Assembly: GCF_000948975.2 (NCBI RefSeq)
Contig: NZ_CP059735.1
Coordinates: 62,001-126,000 of the forward strand
DNA: 64,000 bases
Direction: 5' to 3'
Origin: Thalassomonas actiniarum
Lineage (GTDB): Bacteria; Pseudomonadota; Gammaproteobacteria; Enterobacterales; Alteromonadaceae
Position 1 is the stretch's first letter, and every line of letters starts with the position of its first letter. Shown one piece after another: positions 49,603-58,623 of the stretch. The notes under the pieces were generated by a model. That model searched no databases, was not told where the DNA came from, and worked only from the letters and a program-made list of their open reading frames with translations. Position numbers and translations under genes: made by a program.

Positions 49603-50382
49603 ATGGAAATTATCCAAATGAGGCAAATAGTTAGCGGATTTTTATTTCTGATCTCTGCGGTGCTGGCAATACCTTGCCTTGCTTCGTCTTTTGAACGGCT
49701 GGATTATCTGACCGAAGAATATCCGCCCCTCAACTATACCGAAAACGGCAAACTCACCGGTTTGTCTGTGGTGCTGCTGAAGAAAATCTGGCAGGAGCTT
49801 AAGGTAAAACCGCAGAAAGTCAGGGTGTTACCCTGGGCGCGGGCCTACCGCAACCTGGAGCAGCAGGATAATGTCGTGCTGTTTGCCATTGCCCAAACCA
49901 AGCAGCGTAAAGATAAATTCCAATGGGCCTGCCCGATCGAAACCACAGACACCAATGCGCTGATCGCCCTGAAATCGAGCCGCATCAAAATTAACAGCTT
50001 CGATGAATTAGCCCGTTATGCCATAGGCACAGTGCGCTTTGATATTGCCGAGCAGCTGTTGATGGAGCAACTTTCTTCTACCATCAATATTGTCAGCAAT
50101 GTCACCATGAAGCCCAACCTGGAGCTGATGGCGAAAGGCCGTATCCAAATGATCGCCTACGACCTGCAGGCGGCCAACAATATGATTATTCAATGGGGAG
50201 GGGATTTAAACGATTATGAAACCGTGTTTGTGTTCCCCACCGCCTTTACCTGCTTTGCCTTTAGCAAACAAGTTGACCCTTTGCTGGTACGGCAATTTCA
50301 GCAGGCGCTGAGTAAAATTGTCCGTACAGAGGAATATCAAACCTTAATGCAGCAGTTTTATTCCCGGGCGGAGAATCACTAA
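49603..50382 (+). CDS. Periplasmic solute-binding-like protein (SBP family 3 fold)
   Basis: 259 aa with a signal peptide (about residues 8-27, cleavage near CLAS). Features of family 3 binding proteins are the YLTEEYPPLNYTENGKLTGL segment, RVLPWARAYRNLEQQ and a late LMQQFYSRAE. It resembles the protein at 2083 in size and motifs (EEYPP against EWPPY). No transporter genes are nearby. ATG 49618 is an alternative start; 49603 is chosen because the longer signal still fits. Confidence 0.82.
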   Translation: MEIIQMRQIVSGFLFLISAVLAIPCLASSFERLDYLTEEYPPLNYTENGKLTGLSVVLLKKIWQELKVKPQKVRVLPWARAYRNLEQQDNVVLFAIAQTKQRKDKFQWACPIETTDTNALIALKSSRIKINSFDELARYAIGTVRFDIAEQLLMEQLSSTINIVSNVTMKPNLELMAKGRIQMIAYDLQAANNMIIQWGGDLNDYETVFVFPTAFTCFAFSKQVDPLLVRQFQQALSKIVRTEEYQTLMQQFYSRAENH

Positions 50383-50548
50383 GGTTTGCTTACCTCCCCT
50401 GCTCGTTTAGTCTGAGGCGGAGCAAGGCCAGCCCAGCCCGTAAGCTTTGCCAATATCGGCAATAATTTTCCATTTTTAGTGTATTATTAATATACAAAGT
50501 TTACTTTTTTTACTAGTATGTAATTGTAAAATACGTAAAGGTGGTGGT

Positions 50549-51154
50549 ATGAGTAACTTGGCGCTAAAAGCAGACAATGCTTTTTTATATAAACGGGTAG
50601 AAAACATTTTACATCATTTAGAAAGCGATAATGTTTTAGATATCAATGCAAATGATGCCTCTGTTTTGACCGACCAGCAGCTGCTTGAACAGTTGTTATC
50701 TATCCATACCCGCAGCACCTATAAAAACGACAAGCTGATAAAACGCCTGGAAATGCAGCGGGAAGGGCAAAAAAAATTCATCAGTTTTTTAGGCACTTAT
50801 GGCGGCACCGTCACCCAAACCAAATACGCCGAACTTGCCGGCATGAGCAGGCAACACATCAGCGGCAAGATCAAAAAAGGCAGTTTAATCGCCATCAACG
50901 AAGGCTCCACCCCGCGCATACCGGTGTTTCAGCTGGACGATAAAACCGGCGCCGAAATCTTCGGCCTGGACACGGTGAATTTAGCGCTGCAGGCGCAGGA
51001 AGTCGGGCCGTCGATGATATGCACCTTCTGGCTAAATCCACACGGCGGCCTGGACAATTTATCTCCCCGCAATTACCTGCAAAAAAATCCAAATAAAGCA
51101 GCACTGCAACAAGTGCTCAAATACGCCAGCCGGGTAGGGCAGGCGGGTTATTAA
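50549..51154 (+). CDS. HTH protein, possible antitoxin-like partner of the RES protein
   Basis: 201 aa. The N-terminal half is helical and charged. A helix-turn-helix sits at about 93-118 (TQTKYAELAGMSRQHISGKIKKG). The C-terminal part (TVNLALQAQEVGPSMICTFW, NPHGGLDNLSPRNYLQKNP) resembles the C-terminal region of proteins paired with RES toxins. It converges on the RES gene (42 bp between stops). Xre-like antitoxins normally precede RES toxins on the same strand, so this arrangement is unusual. Ribosome site AAAGGTGGTGG. Confidence 0.7.
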   Translation: MSNLALKADNAFLYKRVENILHHLESDNVLDINANDASVLTDQQLLEQLLSIHTRSTYKNDKLIKRLEMQREGQKKFISFLGTYGGTVTQTKYAELAGMSRQHISGKIKKGSLIAINEGSTPRIPVFQLDDKTGAEIFGLDTVNLALQAQEVGPSMICTFWLNPHGGLDNLSPRNYLQKNPNKAALQQVLKYASRVGQAGY

Positions 51155-51195
51155 CCTCACTTTGTAATATTGCCCACCCTTTTTGGCAGCGGCTG

Positions 51196-51870
51196 TTAAC
51201 CGGTGAAAGCAAAATTGAGCTGCTCGCACAATATTTCATAGCTGTCCATGCCCTGGTATTCAAAATCATCGAGGGGTGTTTGCTCTGTTTGCCCGACTGG
51301 TGGATGAGACCAGATCGCCGCGCAGTCGAGCAAATCCCCCGACCAGCGGGAAGAATAAAGAATACCGTGAACATCTTTGGCAAACATCAGGTAAAGGGCA
51401 TCCGCCAGGGGTTGTGTGATGTGATAGACATCGTCCCCTTCAATATCCTGGGCGCTGAGTTTCAGCTGCGGCAGTAAAGCGCGCACATCTATCAGGGTTA
51501 ACGGCCCGGTAAACACCACCTTGCTCATTTCCCGGGGCGCCAGCATCCGGCTGTCAAAAAATCTTTCCCCTTTCGGATTGGGGGTGACATGGGAAAAAGC
51601 CTCGGCCAAGGCGCCTTTGGGGCTGTTGGCCAGATAGGTCAGGCCAAAGTCTTGCTGGCGGCCATTCCAGCGGCCTTTTTGCTGTTCGTTCTCGGGGCAG
51701 AACAGGCTTAATGCAGCACTTTTTTGCTGGTCGTAAAACTGTTGCTGGACCCGGTAGGTGACGGTCATTTCAGCTGTCTTTAGTTTGCCGGGCGCTAGAG
51801 ACGCTACCAAGGCGGTGAGCGCTTTGACATCAAAATTATCCCTTGCTTGCTGCTTCCCTGTCTGACTCAT
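51196..51870 (-). CDS. RES-domain protein (NAD-degrading toxin family)
   Basis: 224 aa. The RES motifs are visible: an Arg near YRVQQQFYD, then GRWNGRQQDFGLTYLANSPK with an acidic partner in ALAEAF, and the late GILYSSRWSG. RES toxins such as MbcT degrade NAD+. Here it is convergent with the HTH gene, so it has no cotranscribed antitoxin on its own strand. Activity is inferred from family only. Confidence 0.83.
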   Translation of the reverse strand: MSQTGKQQARDNFDVKALTALVASLAPGKLKTAEMTVTYRVQQQFYDQQKSAALSLFCPENEQQKGRWNGRQQDFGLTYLANSPKGALAEAFSHVTPNPKGERFFDSRMLAPREMSKVVFTGPLTLIDVRALLPQLKLSAQDIEGDDVYHITQPLADALYLMFAKDVHGILYSSRWSGDLLDCAAIWSHPPVGQTEQTPLDDFEYQGMDSYEILCEQLNFAFTG

Positions 51871-51896
51871 GGCTGTACTCTTGAAACTCCTTAAAT

Positions 51897-52085
51897 TTAC
51901 CCTGCTGTTAAATGCTTGTAGGCGGCATTTGCAGGGGCAGAGGAATTATCATCAAATGCCCTGTGAGAAGCAAATCCGTTTCGGACTTTCGGTATATTTA
52001 ACACCTCATTCTTGTTTTTCTTGAAAACAGCCTCATTGATAGCAGAGTTGAAAACAACATCTGTACCGCCAAAACGAAAGAGCAT
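51897..52085 (-). CDS. Possible 62-aa protein upstream of the RES gene
   Basis: A 62-codon frame in the 224-bp gap, with protein-like composition (KVRNGFASHRAFDDNSSAPA). It begins within 10 bp of the divergent caspase-like gene and has a weak ribosome site. I do not recognise it; it may be a small gene, a fragment of one, or spurious. Confidence 0.3.
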   Translation of the reverse strand: MLFRFGGTDVVFNSAINEAVFKKNKNEVLNIPKVRNGFASHRAFDDNSSAPANAAYKHLTAG

Positions 52086-52094
52086 CTGATTTTT

Positions 52095-52973
52095 ATGAGT
52101 AAGTTAACGTTAAGAAAGCCCTTTGCCAGTCCGGCGACAAAAATCTATCTCTTTAACTTTCTCAACGAAAGCGAAAGCGGGGTGGTGCGGCGGCTGCAGG
52201 AGGATATGTTGATTGCCGCCAATTTCTCCTCAGCCGAGGGCAAGTCGTCGTCAGAAATTATCCAGGTGTTTGACATTAGCAACCTCGATCAGTGTTACAG
52301 CGCTGTGCTTATGGTGAGCAGAGACGCCGAAATGGGTCAGCTGCCTTTGATACATCTGCAGGGACACGGCGCCAGAGATAAAGGGCTAAAATGCACAAAT
52401 GGCAGCTTTATCCCCTGGGCGACATTAATCGACCTGTTTGAAAAAGTGATTTATAGCTCCCGGGGGCAATTGACCGTGATCGCTGCCGCCTGCTACTCTT
52501 TTGAACTGACGACACAGCTTGAGCCATATGGCAAATTGCCCTATGCCTTTTATTACGGTTATGACCGGGCGATAAGCTTAGGGGAAATGGAGCAAGACCT
52601 AAGTTCCCTGTACCGAAATTTTATCGTCAATAAGGCGGATATTAGCGGCTCACCTTTAGCTATCAAGGTGCATTCAGAGTACGATAATCTTGAAGCGGTT
52701 CGTGGTGCTTTGCTGGTGTTGATAAACCCTGAGCAGGCAAGAAAAGAGGGACTTTCAAAAAGCGCATTGAAAAAGAAGCTAGACCTTGATTTGCCGGCAT
52801 CCCAGGCGCGAAAACTGTTTGACCAGATAGTGCAATCACGGGGCCTGGTGATAATGGTGATTAATAACATGTTTCATCCGACCGAGCGTAGAAAATTTAT
52901 TCTTGAGGATGTTTTGGAATACTGCAACGGCATGATCCCTGATAAAGAGAGCAATGAAGGCCTCAGTGGATAG
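52095..52973 (+). CDS. Small stand-alone caspase-like (CHAT/C14-like) protein
   Basis: 292 aa. A caspase-type dyad seems present: His91 in LIHLQGHGARDKG after a hydrophobic strand, and Cys133 in LTVIAAACYSFEL after another strand. The spacing (42 residues) is normal for CHAT/caspase folds. No TPR or other sensor domain is fused, so this is a minimal enzyme with a charged helical C-terminal region (about 220-292). It neighbours the RES/HTH pair, a common neighbourhood for defence or stress genes. The assignment rests on motifs only; a substrate is not apparent. Confidence 0.6.
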   Translation: MSKLTLRKPFASPATKIYLFNFLNESESGVVRRLQEDMLIAANFSSAEGKSSSEIIQVFDISNLDQCYSAVLMVSRDAEMGQLPLIHLQGHGARDKGLKCTNGSFIPWATLIDLFEKVIYSSRGQLTVIAAACYSFELTTQLEPYGKLPYAFYYGYDRAISLGEMEQDLSSLYRNFIVNKADISGSPLAIKVHSEYDNLEAVRGALLVLINPEQARKEGLSKSALKKKLDLDLPASQARKLFDQIVQSRGLVIMVINNMFHPTERRKFILEDVLEYCNGMIPDKESNEGLSG

Positions 52974-53014
52974 GTGAGGCTTGAAAGGTGATCTTTATGG
53001 TTACGACACAAATA

Positions 53015-54205
53015 TTAAACTGTTTGTCCACATGCCCAGCCGCTGCTCCAGGCAAACTGGAAGTTATAACCGCCGAGCCAGCCGGTAACGTCGATCACTT
53101 CACCGATAAAATAAAGCCCGGGAGCTTTTTTTGCTTCAAAGGTTTTTGATGATAATTCATCTGTATCCACGCCGCCTAATGTCACTTCCGCGGTACGGTA
53201 GCCTTCGGTTCCGTTTGGTTTTATGGTCCAGTTATGGATGTAGTCGTGCAGAGCTTTTATCTCGCTATGACTTAGTTGGCCCAGGGTTTTATCTGGGATC
53301 TCATTTGCAGCTATCATGGCTTCAATAAAACGTTTTGGCATCAGCTGTGCCAGAGTATTTTTTAGTGATTTCTGGCCGTATTCTTTACGTCCTTGTTCTA
53401 TCTCGTCATTCAAGTTGTGGTCTGGCAGCAAGTTAATGGTTACCGCTTGTCCTGCGCGCCAGAAGGAGGATATTTGTAATATTGCCGGGCCGGATAAGCC
53501 GCGATGGGTGAAGAGGATATTTTCTCTGAATTCAGTGCCATCTTCGCTGCTGACAATTGTAGGCAGGCTGATGCCGGATAAGCCTTCGAAACGCTTTTTA
53601 TCGTGATCGTGCAGTGTTAGTGGTACTAATGCCGCCATAGTGGGGTGAATCTCCAGGCCGAACTGTTGTGCAATTTTATAGCCGATTGAGGTTGCGCCCA
53701 GTTTTGGCATAGTCAGGCCGCCGGAGGCAATTACCAAAGATTCGCATTGAAAATTTTGCTCTGTGGTTTTTACCAAATAGCCGTTATCGTTTTTTTCTAC
53801 CGCTAATACTTCGTTGCGTAGCTTGGTTTCAACACCCGCCCATTCGCATTCGGTTTGCAGTATGTCCACTATGTCCTGTGCACTTTCATCGCAAAACAGC
53901 TGGCCCAGGGTTTTGTGGTGGTAGTTCAGGCCGTGTCTGTCTACCAGCTCGATGAAGTCTTGCTGGGTGTAGCGGCTTAAGGCGGATTTTACGAAGTGCG
54001 GGTTTTGGCACAGATAGTTTTCCGGGCTGGCGTTTTCATTGGTGAAGTTGCAACGTCCGCCGCCGCTGATGAGTATTTTACGGCCAGCTTTTTTGCCCAT
54101 GTCCACTATGGTGACCTGACGGCCGCGGTAACCTGCGGTGGCGGCACACATCAGGCCGGCGGCGCCGGCGCCTATGATCAGGACATCAGTTTTTAATACA
54201 TTCAC
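53015..54205 (-). CDS. HI0933/YhiN-type FAD-dependent oxidoreductase
   Basis: 396 aa. An N-terminal FAD-binding Rossmann motif GAGAAGLMCA is followed by the family signature KAGRKILISGGGRCNFTN, and the C-terminal GGYNFQFAWSSGWACG is typical of HI0933-like flavoproteins. The reaction is unknown for most members. Some are flavin reductases acting on steroids or related substrates. Full length; no operon partners. Confidence 0.9.
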   Translation of the reverse strand: MNVLKTDVLIIGAGAAGLMCAATAGYRGRQVTIVDMGKKAGRKILISGGGRCNFTNENASPENYLCQNPHFVKSALSRYTQQDFIELVDRHGLNYHHKTLGQLFCDESAQDIVDILQTECEWAGVETKLRNEVLAVEKNDNGYLVKTTEQNFQCESLVIASGGLTMPKLGATSIGYKIAQQFGLEIHPTMAALVPLTLHDHDKKRFEGLSGISLPTIVSSEDGTEFRENILFTHRGLSGPAILQISSFWRAGQAVTINLLPDHNLNDEIEQGRKEYGQKSLKNTLAQLMPKRFIEAMIAANEIPDKTLGQLSHSEIKALHDYIHNWTIKPNGTEGYRTAEVTLGGVDTDELSSKTFEAKKAPGLYFIGEVIDVTGWLGGYNFQFAWSSGWACGQTV

Positions 54206-54414
54206 GGTTTCTTACTCGAACAGCTGGCAATGGTTTTGGCGGCTATTATAAAGCGATCGCAATGTGGGAGCTATCGGGCCAGCCCAGTTTTCTTGAGAAA
54301 TAGCCAATTAGCGCCGGTCTGTGAATGTGGTTGATATCATTTCTGGTATTTCAAGTGATGATTTTTAGCGTATCTGAGCCGACATAATTGTTATGTGTGC
54401 TGTTATCGAGAAAG

Positions 54415-54491
54415 TGGTGACCCGTGGCAGATTCGAACTGCCATCGGCTCGCTTATGAGGCGAGGGCATTAACCAGTTATGCTAACGGGCC
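54415..54491 (-). tRNA. tRNA with CAT anticodon (Met or lysidine-type Ile)
   Basis: Complete cloverleaf on the minus strand, 77 nt with encoded CCA. Acceptor GGCCCGT/ACGGGTC, D arm GCAT/ATGC, anticodon stem CTCGC/GCGAG with loop CTCATAA, T arm GGCAG/CTGCC with TTCGAAT loop. The GGCCC start resembles the Ile2 tRNA more than elongator Met. The D arm (CATAACTGGTTAATG) departs from the normal consensus, which is common for phage-borne tRNAs. Confidence 0.85.
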
Positions 54492-54496
54492 AAATT

Positions 54497-54569
54497 TGGC
54501 ATAGCGATAGGGAGTCGAACCCTACAGGCAAGGTTTTGGAGGCCAGCCGATACCCGGTATCTTCGCTAC
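54497..54569 (-). tRNA. Non-canonical tRNA-like gene with a Trp-type CCA anticodon
   Basis: 73 nt with encoded CCA. Acceptor GTAGCGA/TCGCTAT and T arm TAGGG/CCCTA with TTCGACT are good. The anticodon loop matches tRNA-Trp (CTCCAAA) but the stem cannot form normally. An alternative GGC/GCC stem leaves a 10-nt loop. The D arm is short (GATA/TATC). It is either a decayed tRNA-Trp or a functional tRNA-like RNA. It lies 5 nt from both the neighbouring tRNA and the upstream gene. Confidence 0.6.
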
Positions 54570-54574
54570 ATGAT

Positions 54575-54799
54575 TTAGATGTTGATCACTGTGCCGTTTG
54601 CCAGGGTGATTTGTGTATTCACTTTGCCTCCGGCGGCTTCGACAAACTCTTTTAATTTCGTCAGGTTGGTATCGCCAACCCGTTTGTTGCCCATTTTGCT
54701 GATGGCCGATTTGTTTACCTTGAGCATAAAAGCAATCACATCCAGTTTGGTTTCTTCGGTATTGAGTTCTTTTACTTGTGTGTTGATACCCATTGCCAT
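54575..54799 (-). CDS. 74-aa protein cotranscribed with the tRNA pair
   Basis: 74 aa, begins MAMGINTQVKELNTEETKL. Helical first half with a possible HTH (VIAFMLKVNKSAISKMGNKR), then LKEFVEAAGGKVNTQITLAN. It could be a small DNA-binding regulator like Xre-type antitoxins, but I do not recognise the family. Its stop is 5 nt before the tRNA-like gene, so all three are likely one transcript. Confidence 0.6.
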   Translation of the reverse strand: MAMGINTQVKELNTEETKLDVIAFMLKVNKSAISKMGNKRVGDTNLTKLKEFVEAAGGKVNTQITLANGTVINI

Positions 54800-55180
54800 T
54801 TTTTCACCTTAATTTTTCCTTCGGGCACAAAAAAGCCCAGTTAAAAACCGGGCTTCCGTCAGGAATATATTCAGGTTGCCCGAAAGATGATCTCCCGGGA
54901 CTGAGTCGCAGGAAATCTAAGTTGAAAAGTTGTGCCAGGAATATATTCGTGAAAAATTCATTGTTTAAAAACCTTGTGTCTGTTGTTTTCGTTGTTTAAC
55001 GTGAGTGACTGTAGTGTACCCAATATTGCCGCTTTGACAACTAAATCAGGTTTCCATTAAGGAAACTCTGATGCCAGAGAATTAAGTTGAGCTGCTGTGT
55101 TATCGCTTTTATCAAGGTATAAAAATCAAGATATAAAAAGGGGCTATTTCGGCCCCTTAATAAAATCGTTTACTCAGCCA
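54800..55180 (-). other. Gap with a minus-strand terminator and paired palindromic words
   Basis: A hairpin AAGCCC/GGGCTT at about 54833-54854, with T-rich tail on the minus strand, would stop transcripts arriving from the right. CAGGAATATATTC, containing the palindrome GAATATATTC, occurs twice (54860-54872 and 54936-54948), 76 bp apart. Nothing else is recognisable. Confidence 0.5.
55137..55160 (-). terminator. Terminator of the ferritin gene
   Basis: Stem AAGGGGC/GCCCCTT (55138-55144 and 55152-55158). On the minus strand the hairpin is followed by a T-run (TTTTATAT). It lies directly after the ferritin stop. Confidence 0.85.
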
Positions 55181-55705
55181 TTAACCGGCTTCGGTCATAA
55201 TGCTGGGTGAGCCGGTTTTCGCCAGTTCAGCCAGATCTTTATCAATAAAGAACAAGGCTTTGCCGTCGTTACCGACAAGTTCGATCTTATCGAGAATACC
55301 TTTGAATAACTTCTCTTCTTCGTGCTGCTCGGCAACATACCATTGCAGGAAGTTGAAGGTCGAGTAATCCTGGCTGGTGAAGGCGGAGTGGGCCAGCTCG
55401 TTGATTTTCCGGGTTACCAGACACTCGTGCTCATAGGTGGCTTCAAACACCTGGCCTAAAGAGGAAAACTCGTGCGGCGGCGCTTCTATCGCACCCAGCA
55501 CCGGCATAGAGCCGGTTTCACTGACGTAAGTGAATAAGCGGTTCATATGGGTCATTTCTTCTACCGCATGCTTGCGCATAAATTCTGCGGCACCTTCAAA
55601 ACCTTTTTCTTCACACCAGGCACTCATTTGCAGGTACAGGTTGGAAGAATAAAACTCTAAATTAATTTGAGTATTTAATAACTGAACCATTTCCGGTTTT
55701 AACAT
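55181..55705 (-). CDS. ftnA: Non-haem ferritin FtnA
   Basis: 174 aa from ATG 55705, giving the family N-terminus [20 protein letters not shown] with GAGG just upstream. The frame extends to 55777, but the added 24 residues are basic and unlike ferritins. Ferroxidase-site residues appear in [26 protein letters not shown] and [14 protein letters not shown]. It stores iron as a 24-mer shell. Its neighbour is a peroxiredoxin, fitting an iron/oxidative stress context. Confidence 0.92.
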   Translation of the reverse strand: MLKPEMVQLLNTQINLEFYSSNLYLQMSAWCEEKGFEGAAEFMRKHAVEEMTHMNRLFTYVSETGSMPVLGAIEAPPHEFSSLGQVFEATYEHECLVTRKINELAHSAFTSQDYSTFNFLQWYVAEQHEEEKLFKGILDKIELVGNDGKALFFIDKDLAELAKTGSPSIMTEAG

Positions 55706-55889
55706 AGTTTTGCCTCGTGCTGCTGTTCGACATGCTTTTTTCAAAGCGTTAATGGCTGCGAATTTTGCCTGTTTCACTTGAGGTAATCAAGCTTTTATTG
55801 ATTTAAATCAAAATAAAGTCGTTAAAAAACAATAGGATATTTAACGCTAATTGTTTTCATTCAGGTTTAGACTTAGATTTACTGCCTGT

Positions 55890-56363
55890 TTACAGCAGCG
55901 CCAGTACCGACTCTGCCGAGCTTACTTTAAATTCTTTCGGCTGTTCAACCTGTAAGCTGGTGACCACACCGTCTTCAACTATCATGGCGTAACGCACCGA
56001 GCGGTAACCGCCGAAGCTGCCGGTGTCTTTGCCGAGATCTATGGCTTTGGTGAAGCTGCCGTCGCCGTCTGCCAGCATCATCAGCTGTTCGGCATTTTGA
56101 GCCTGGCCCCAGGCACCCATTACAAATGCATCATTGACCGATAAACAGATAATGCTGTCGACGCCTTTGGCTTTGATGGTGTCGGCATTAACAACAAAAC
56201 CGGGCAGGTGGGCGGCAGAGCAGGTGGGGGTGAAAGCGCCGGGCAGGGCGAATATCACCACTTTTTTGCCGTTGAACAAGTCGCCGGTGCTGTGGCTGGT
56301 GACACTGCCGTCAACCAGTTGTTGTAATTCCCCTTGGGGTAATTTGTCGTTTACTTTGATCAT
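55890..56363 (-). CDS. Peroxiredoxin, Prx5/PrxII type
   Basis: 157 aa. Peroxidatic Cys48 lies in FALPGAFTPTCSAAHLPGF, the Prx5 hallmark. No second glutaredoxin domain is fused. It reduces hydrogen peroxide and organic peroxides using glutathione, glutaredoxin or thioredoxin. SVNDAFVMGAWG and DLGKDTGSFGGYRSVRYAMI are typical of the family. It follows the ferritin locus on the same strand but with its own leader. Confidence 0.93.
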   Translation of the reverse strand: MIKVNDKLPQGELQQLVDGSVTSHSTGDLFNGKKVVIFALPGAFTPTCSAAHLPGFVVNADTIKAKGVDSIICLSVNDAFVMGAWGQAQNAEQLMMLADGDGSFTKAIDLGKDTGSFGGYRSVRYAMIVEDGVVTSLQVEQPKEFKVSSAESVLALL

Positions 56364-56507
56364 AAGAATCCTTATCGGGCTGTGTTGTCAGGATTCTTAT
56401 AGTAGGGGATATAAGTGACAGATCACAGTGGTATTTCCGGGTATTTTATTCACCTGGACAGTGAAGTCGGCCGGGTTTATCCCTAAGGCATAACCCCGGC
56501 GACTTGT

Positions 56508-58454
56508 TTAACTGGCGAGTTTTAAGGTGGTGCTGATATCCTTGACCTGACCGGAAACATCCAGCGAGATATTTTCTGCCAGTTCGCTCGACTGTTTCAC
56601 TTCGTCATTAACCCGGGCCATGGCCTGTTCAAAGGCCTGGTAGTGGCCGCGCTGATCTTTGATTTGCGCCAGGGTGTCCTGGGCGACGGTGGCGGAGGCC
56701 TGGGCCTGTTTTACCACGTTGGCGGCGTTGCCGGTCAGCTGTTGGGCGATATTTTGCTGCTCTTGCGATGCCTGTTCTATGCCTGAGATGGTGGTATTAA
56801 TGGTTTGGCTGGCATGTTGTAATTGCGTCAAGCGTGTGGTGATTTGTTGCAGGGAACTTTGGGTTTTGCCCGCCAGCTGGCGCACTTCATCGGCGACCAC
56901 AGAGAAGCCGCGGCCATGTTCACCGGCGCGTGCCGCTTCTATGGCGGCGTTCAGCGCCAGTAAATTGGTTTGGTCGGCAATGGCGCTGATCACATCGACG
57001 ATAGTGCCGACACTGTCTACCGACTGCCCCAGCACTTCTATCGCTGCTTTACCCGAGCGGGCGGCGCTGCCGGTGGCCTCGGTGGCCTGTAATACCTGCT
57101 CAACCTTTTCCTGGCTGTCGAACATGGCCTGTTCGGTGCTGCGGGCATTTTCCGCTACCTGCTGCGACAGGTTGTTTACTGTGTCTGTGGCCTGTCCCAG
57201 GGCGTTCATGATCTCCCTGACCGACTGTACCTGATCATGGGTATTGGCGGATGAACGGTGAATATTGTCTGCCTGTTGCTGCATATTGTTGAGGGCGTTA
57301 TGCACCAGGTTGAGCTGTTCGGCTTTTTGCTTGTCTTCAAAGCGCAGCTTTTCCACCATTTTGTTGAAGCTGACGGAGATCTCTCCCAGTTCGGTGCGTT
57401 CGCTGATGCCGGTAATATTGCTGATTTTTCCCTGCTCTACCAAAAGTACAAAGCTGTTGCGCAATAACCGCAAAGGTTTAAGTACTATTTTGTGTTGCAG
57501 GTAGTGATTGCTGATCAGGTAAATAAGCAAACATAACCCCAGGGTATACACGATTTGTTTCAGTTGCTGGTAAATGTCTTGCTGCTCATGGTCTATGGCC
57601 TGTTCGCCCCGGAAAATTTCTTGCTCCAGCCCGGTCAGGGTGGCTTTGAGTAACTGGCGGCCTTCACTGAGTTGTTGTTGCTGCAAGGCTATTTTTTTGA
57701 TTTCATCGCCATAGCGGTTGATCAGTGAATTAAGCTCGTCCAGGGCTTCTTCGCTGAGATCTGCTGCTTCATCGTCATCGAGCAATAAATCATCCTCTGC
57801 CAGCAGCTCATCTTGGTCTTCTTGCTGCGCTGTTATTGCCAGCAGGGGAAATGCTTTCAACTGACGGTAATTGCCTTTGATGCCATTTAGGGCGGCAGCA
57901 ATGCCGGCATCTGAGCCCAACTCCCGGGCGTTGATCAACCGGGCAAGGTTGCTTGTCAGTTGTTGACTGGTGCCGACATAGGCTTGTTGCTGAGCGGCGC
58001 TTAACTTCCCGCTTTGCCCGGCATAGGCGGCCAGCTGGTCGTTTATTGCCAGCATGCCCTGTTCGCTGTTGCGCACCAGTATTTGCGGGTCGCCGCTGAG
58101 CTTGCCCAGGGCGCGAAAGCGGGTATCGAGCAATTGCTGCAACTGGCTGTTTTGCTGTTTAATGCTGAGGTTTAATTCACCTGGCGGCAGCAGGTCGATA
58201 GCTGCGTCTACTTTGGCAAATACCTGGGAAGACTCGCTTAATAATGCAGCATCCCCGGTGAGTAAATAATCACTGATCAACCGGTTGATATCCACCACCA
58301 CCAAAGATTTTAATTTCTGGTAGTCCTGGTAATGCTGTCGGCTGGTATTAAGGGTAGTGGCCACCCAGTATAAGGTTGCCAGAAAAACAACGGCAAACAC
58401 CACGATGGCAACCGTCGATAATTTGAAAAAGCTGGAAGCGCGCACCTGATGCAT
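56508..58454 (-). CDS. Methyl-accepting chemotaxis protein
   Basis: 648 aa. TM1 at about 11-33, a helical periplasmic sensor (about 35-300, with an unusual acidic stretch [20 protein letters not shown]), TM2 near 303-320, HAMP region about 325-375, and a signalling domain whose conserved hairpin reads [20 protein letters not shown]. It relays ligand binding to CheA/CheW. No che genes are near, so it is an orphan receptor. There is no CheR-binding pentapeptide at the C-terminus. Confidence 0.93.
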   Translation of the reverse strand: MHQVRASSFFKLSTVAIVVFAVVFLATLYWVATTLNTSRQHYQDYQKLKSLVVVDINRLISDYLLTGDAALLSESSQVFAKVDAAIDLLPPGELNLSIKQQNSQLQQLLDTRFRALGKLSGDPQILVRNSEQGMLAINDQLAAYAGQSGKLSAAQQQAYVGTSQQLTSNLARLINARELGSDAGIAAALNGIKGNYRQLKAFPLLAITAQQEDQDELLAEDDLLLDDDEAADLSEEALDELNSLINRYGDEIKKIALQQQQLSEGRQLLKATLTGLEQEIFRGEQAIDHEQQDIYQQLKQIVYTLGLCLLIYLISNHYLQHKIVLKPLRLLRNSFVLLVEQGKISNITGISERTELGEISVSFNKMVEKLRFEDKQKAEQLNLVHNALNNMQQQADNIHRSSANTHDQVQSVREIMNALGQATDTVNNLSQQVAENARSTEQAMFDSQEKVEQVLQATEATGSAARSGKAAIEVLGQSVDSVGTIVDVISAIADQTNLLALNAAIEAARAGEHGRGFSVVADEVRQLAGKTQSSLQQITTRLTQLQHASQTINTTISGIEQASQEQQNIAQQLTGNAANVVKQAQASATVAQDTLAQIKDQRGHYQAFEQAMARVNDEVKQSSELAENISLDVSGQVKDISTTLKLAS

Positions 58455-58623
58455 CCGGTGGTTTTGAGTTGGGTGGATTCTGCCTGTCCAATATTACAAT
58501 TGGGTGACACTAAGGTTACGTATTTATGACGCCCGGATGACGGGGCGTCATGTGGTTGACCAGCTTGTTCGGATGTTATTGAAAGTTAAGCTTTTAGGCT
58601 TAATTGAGCGGTTTTTTCCTGGT

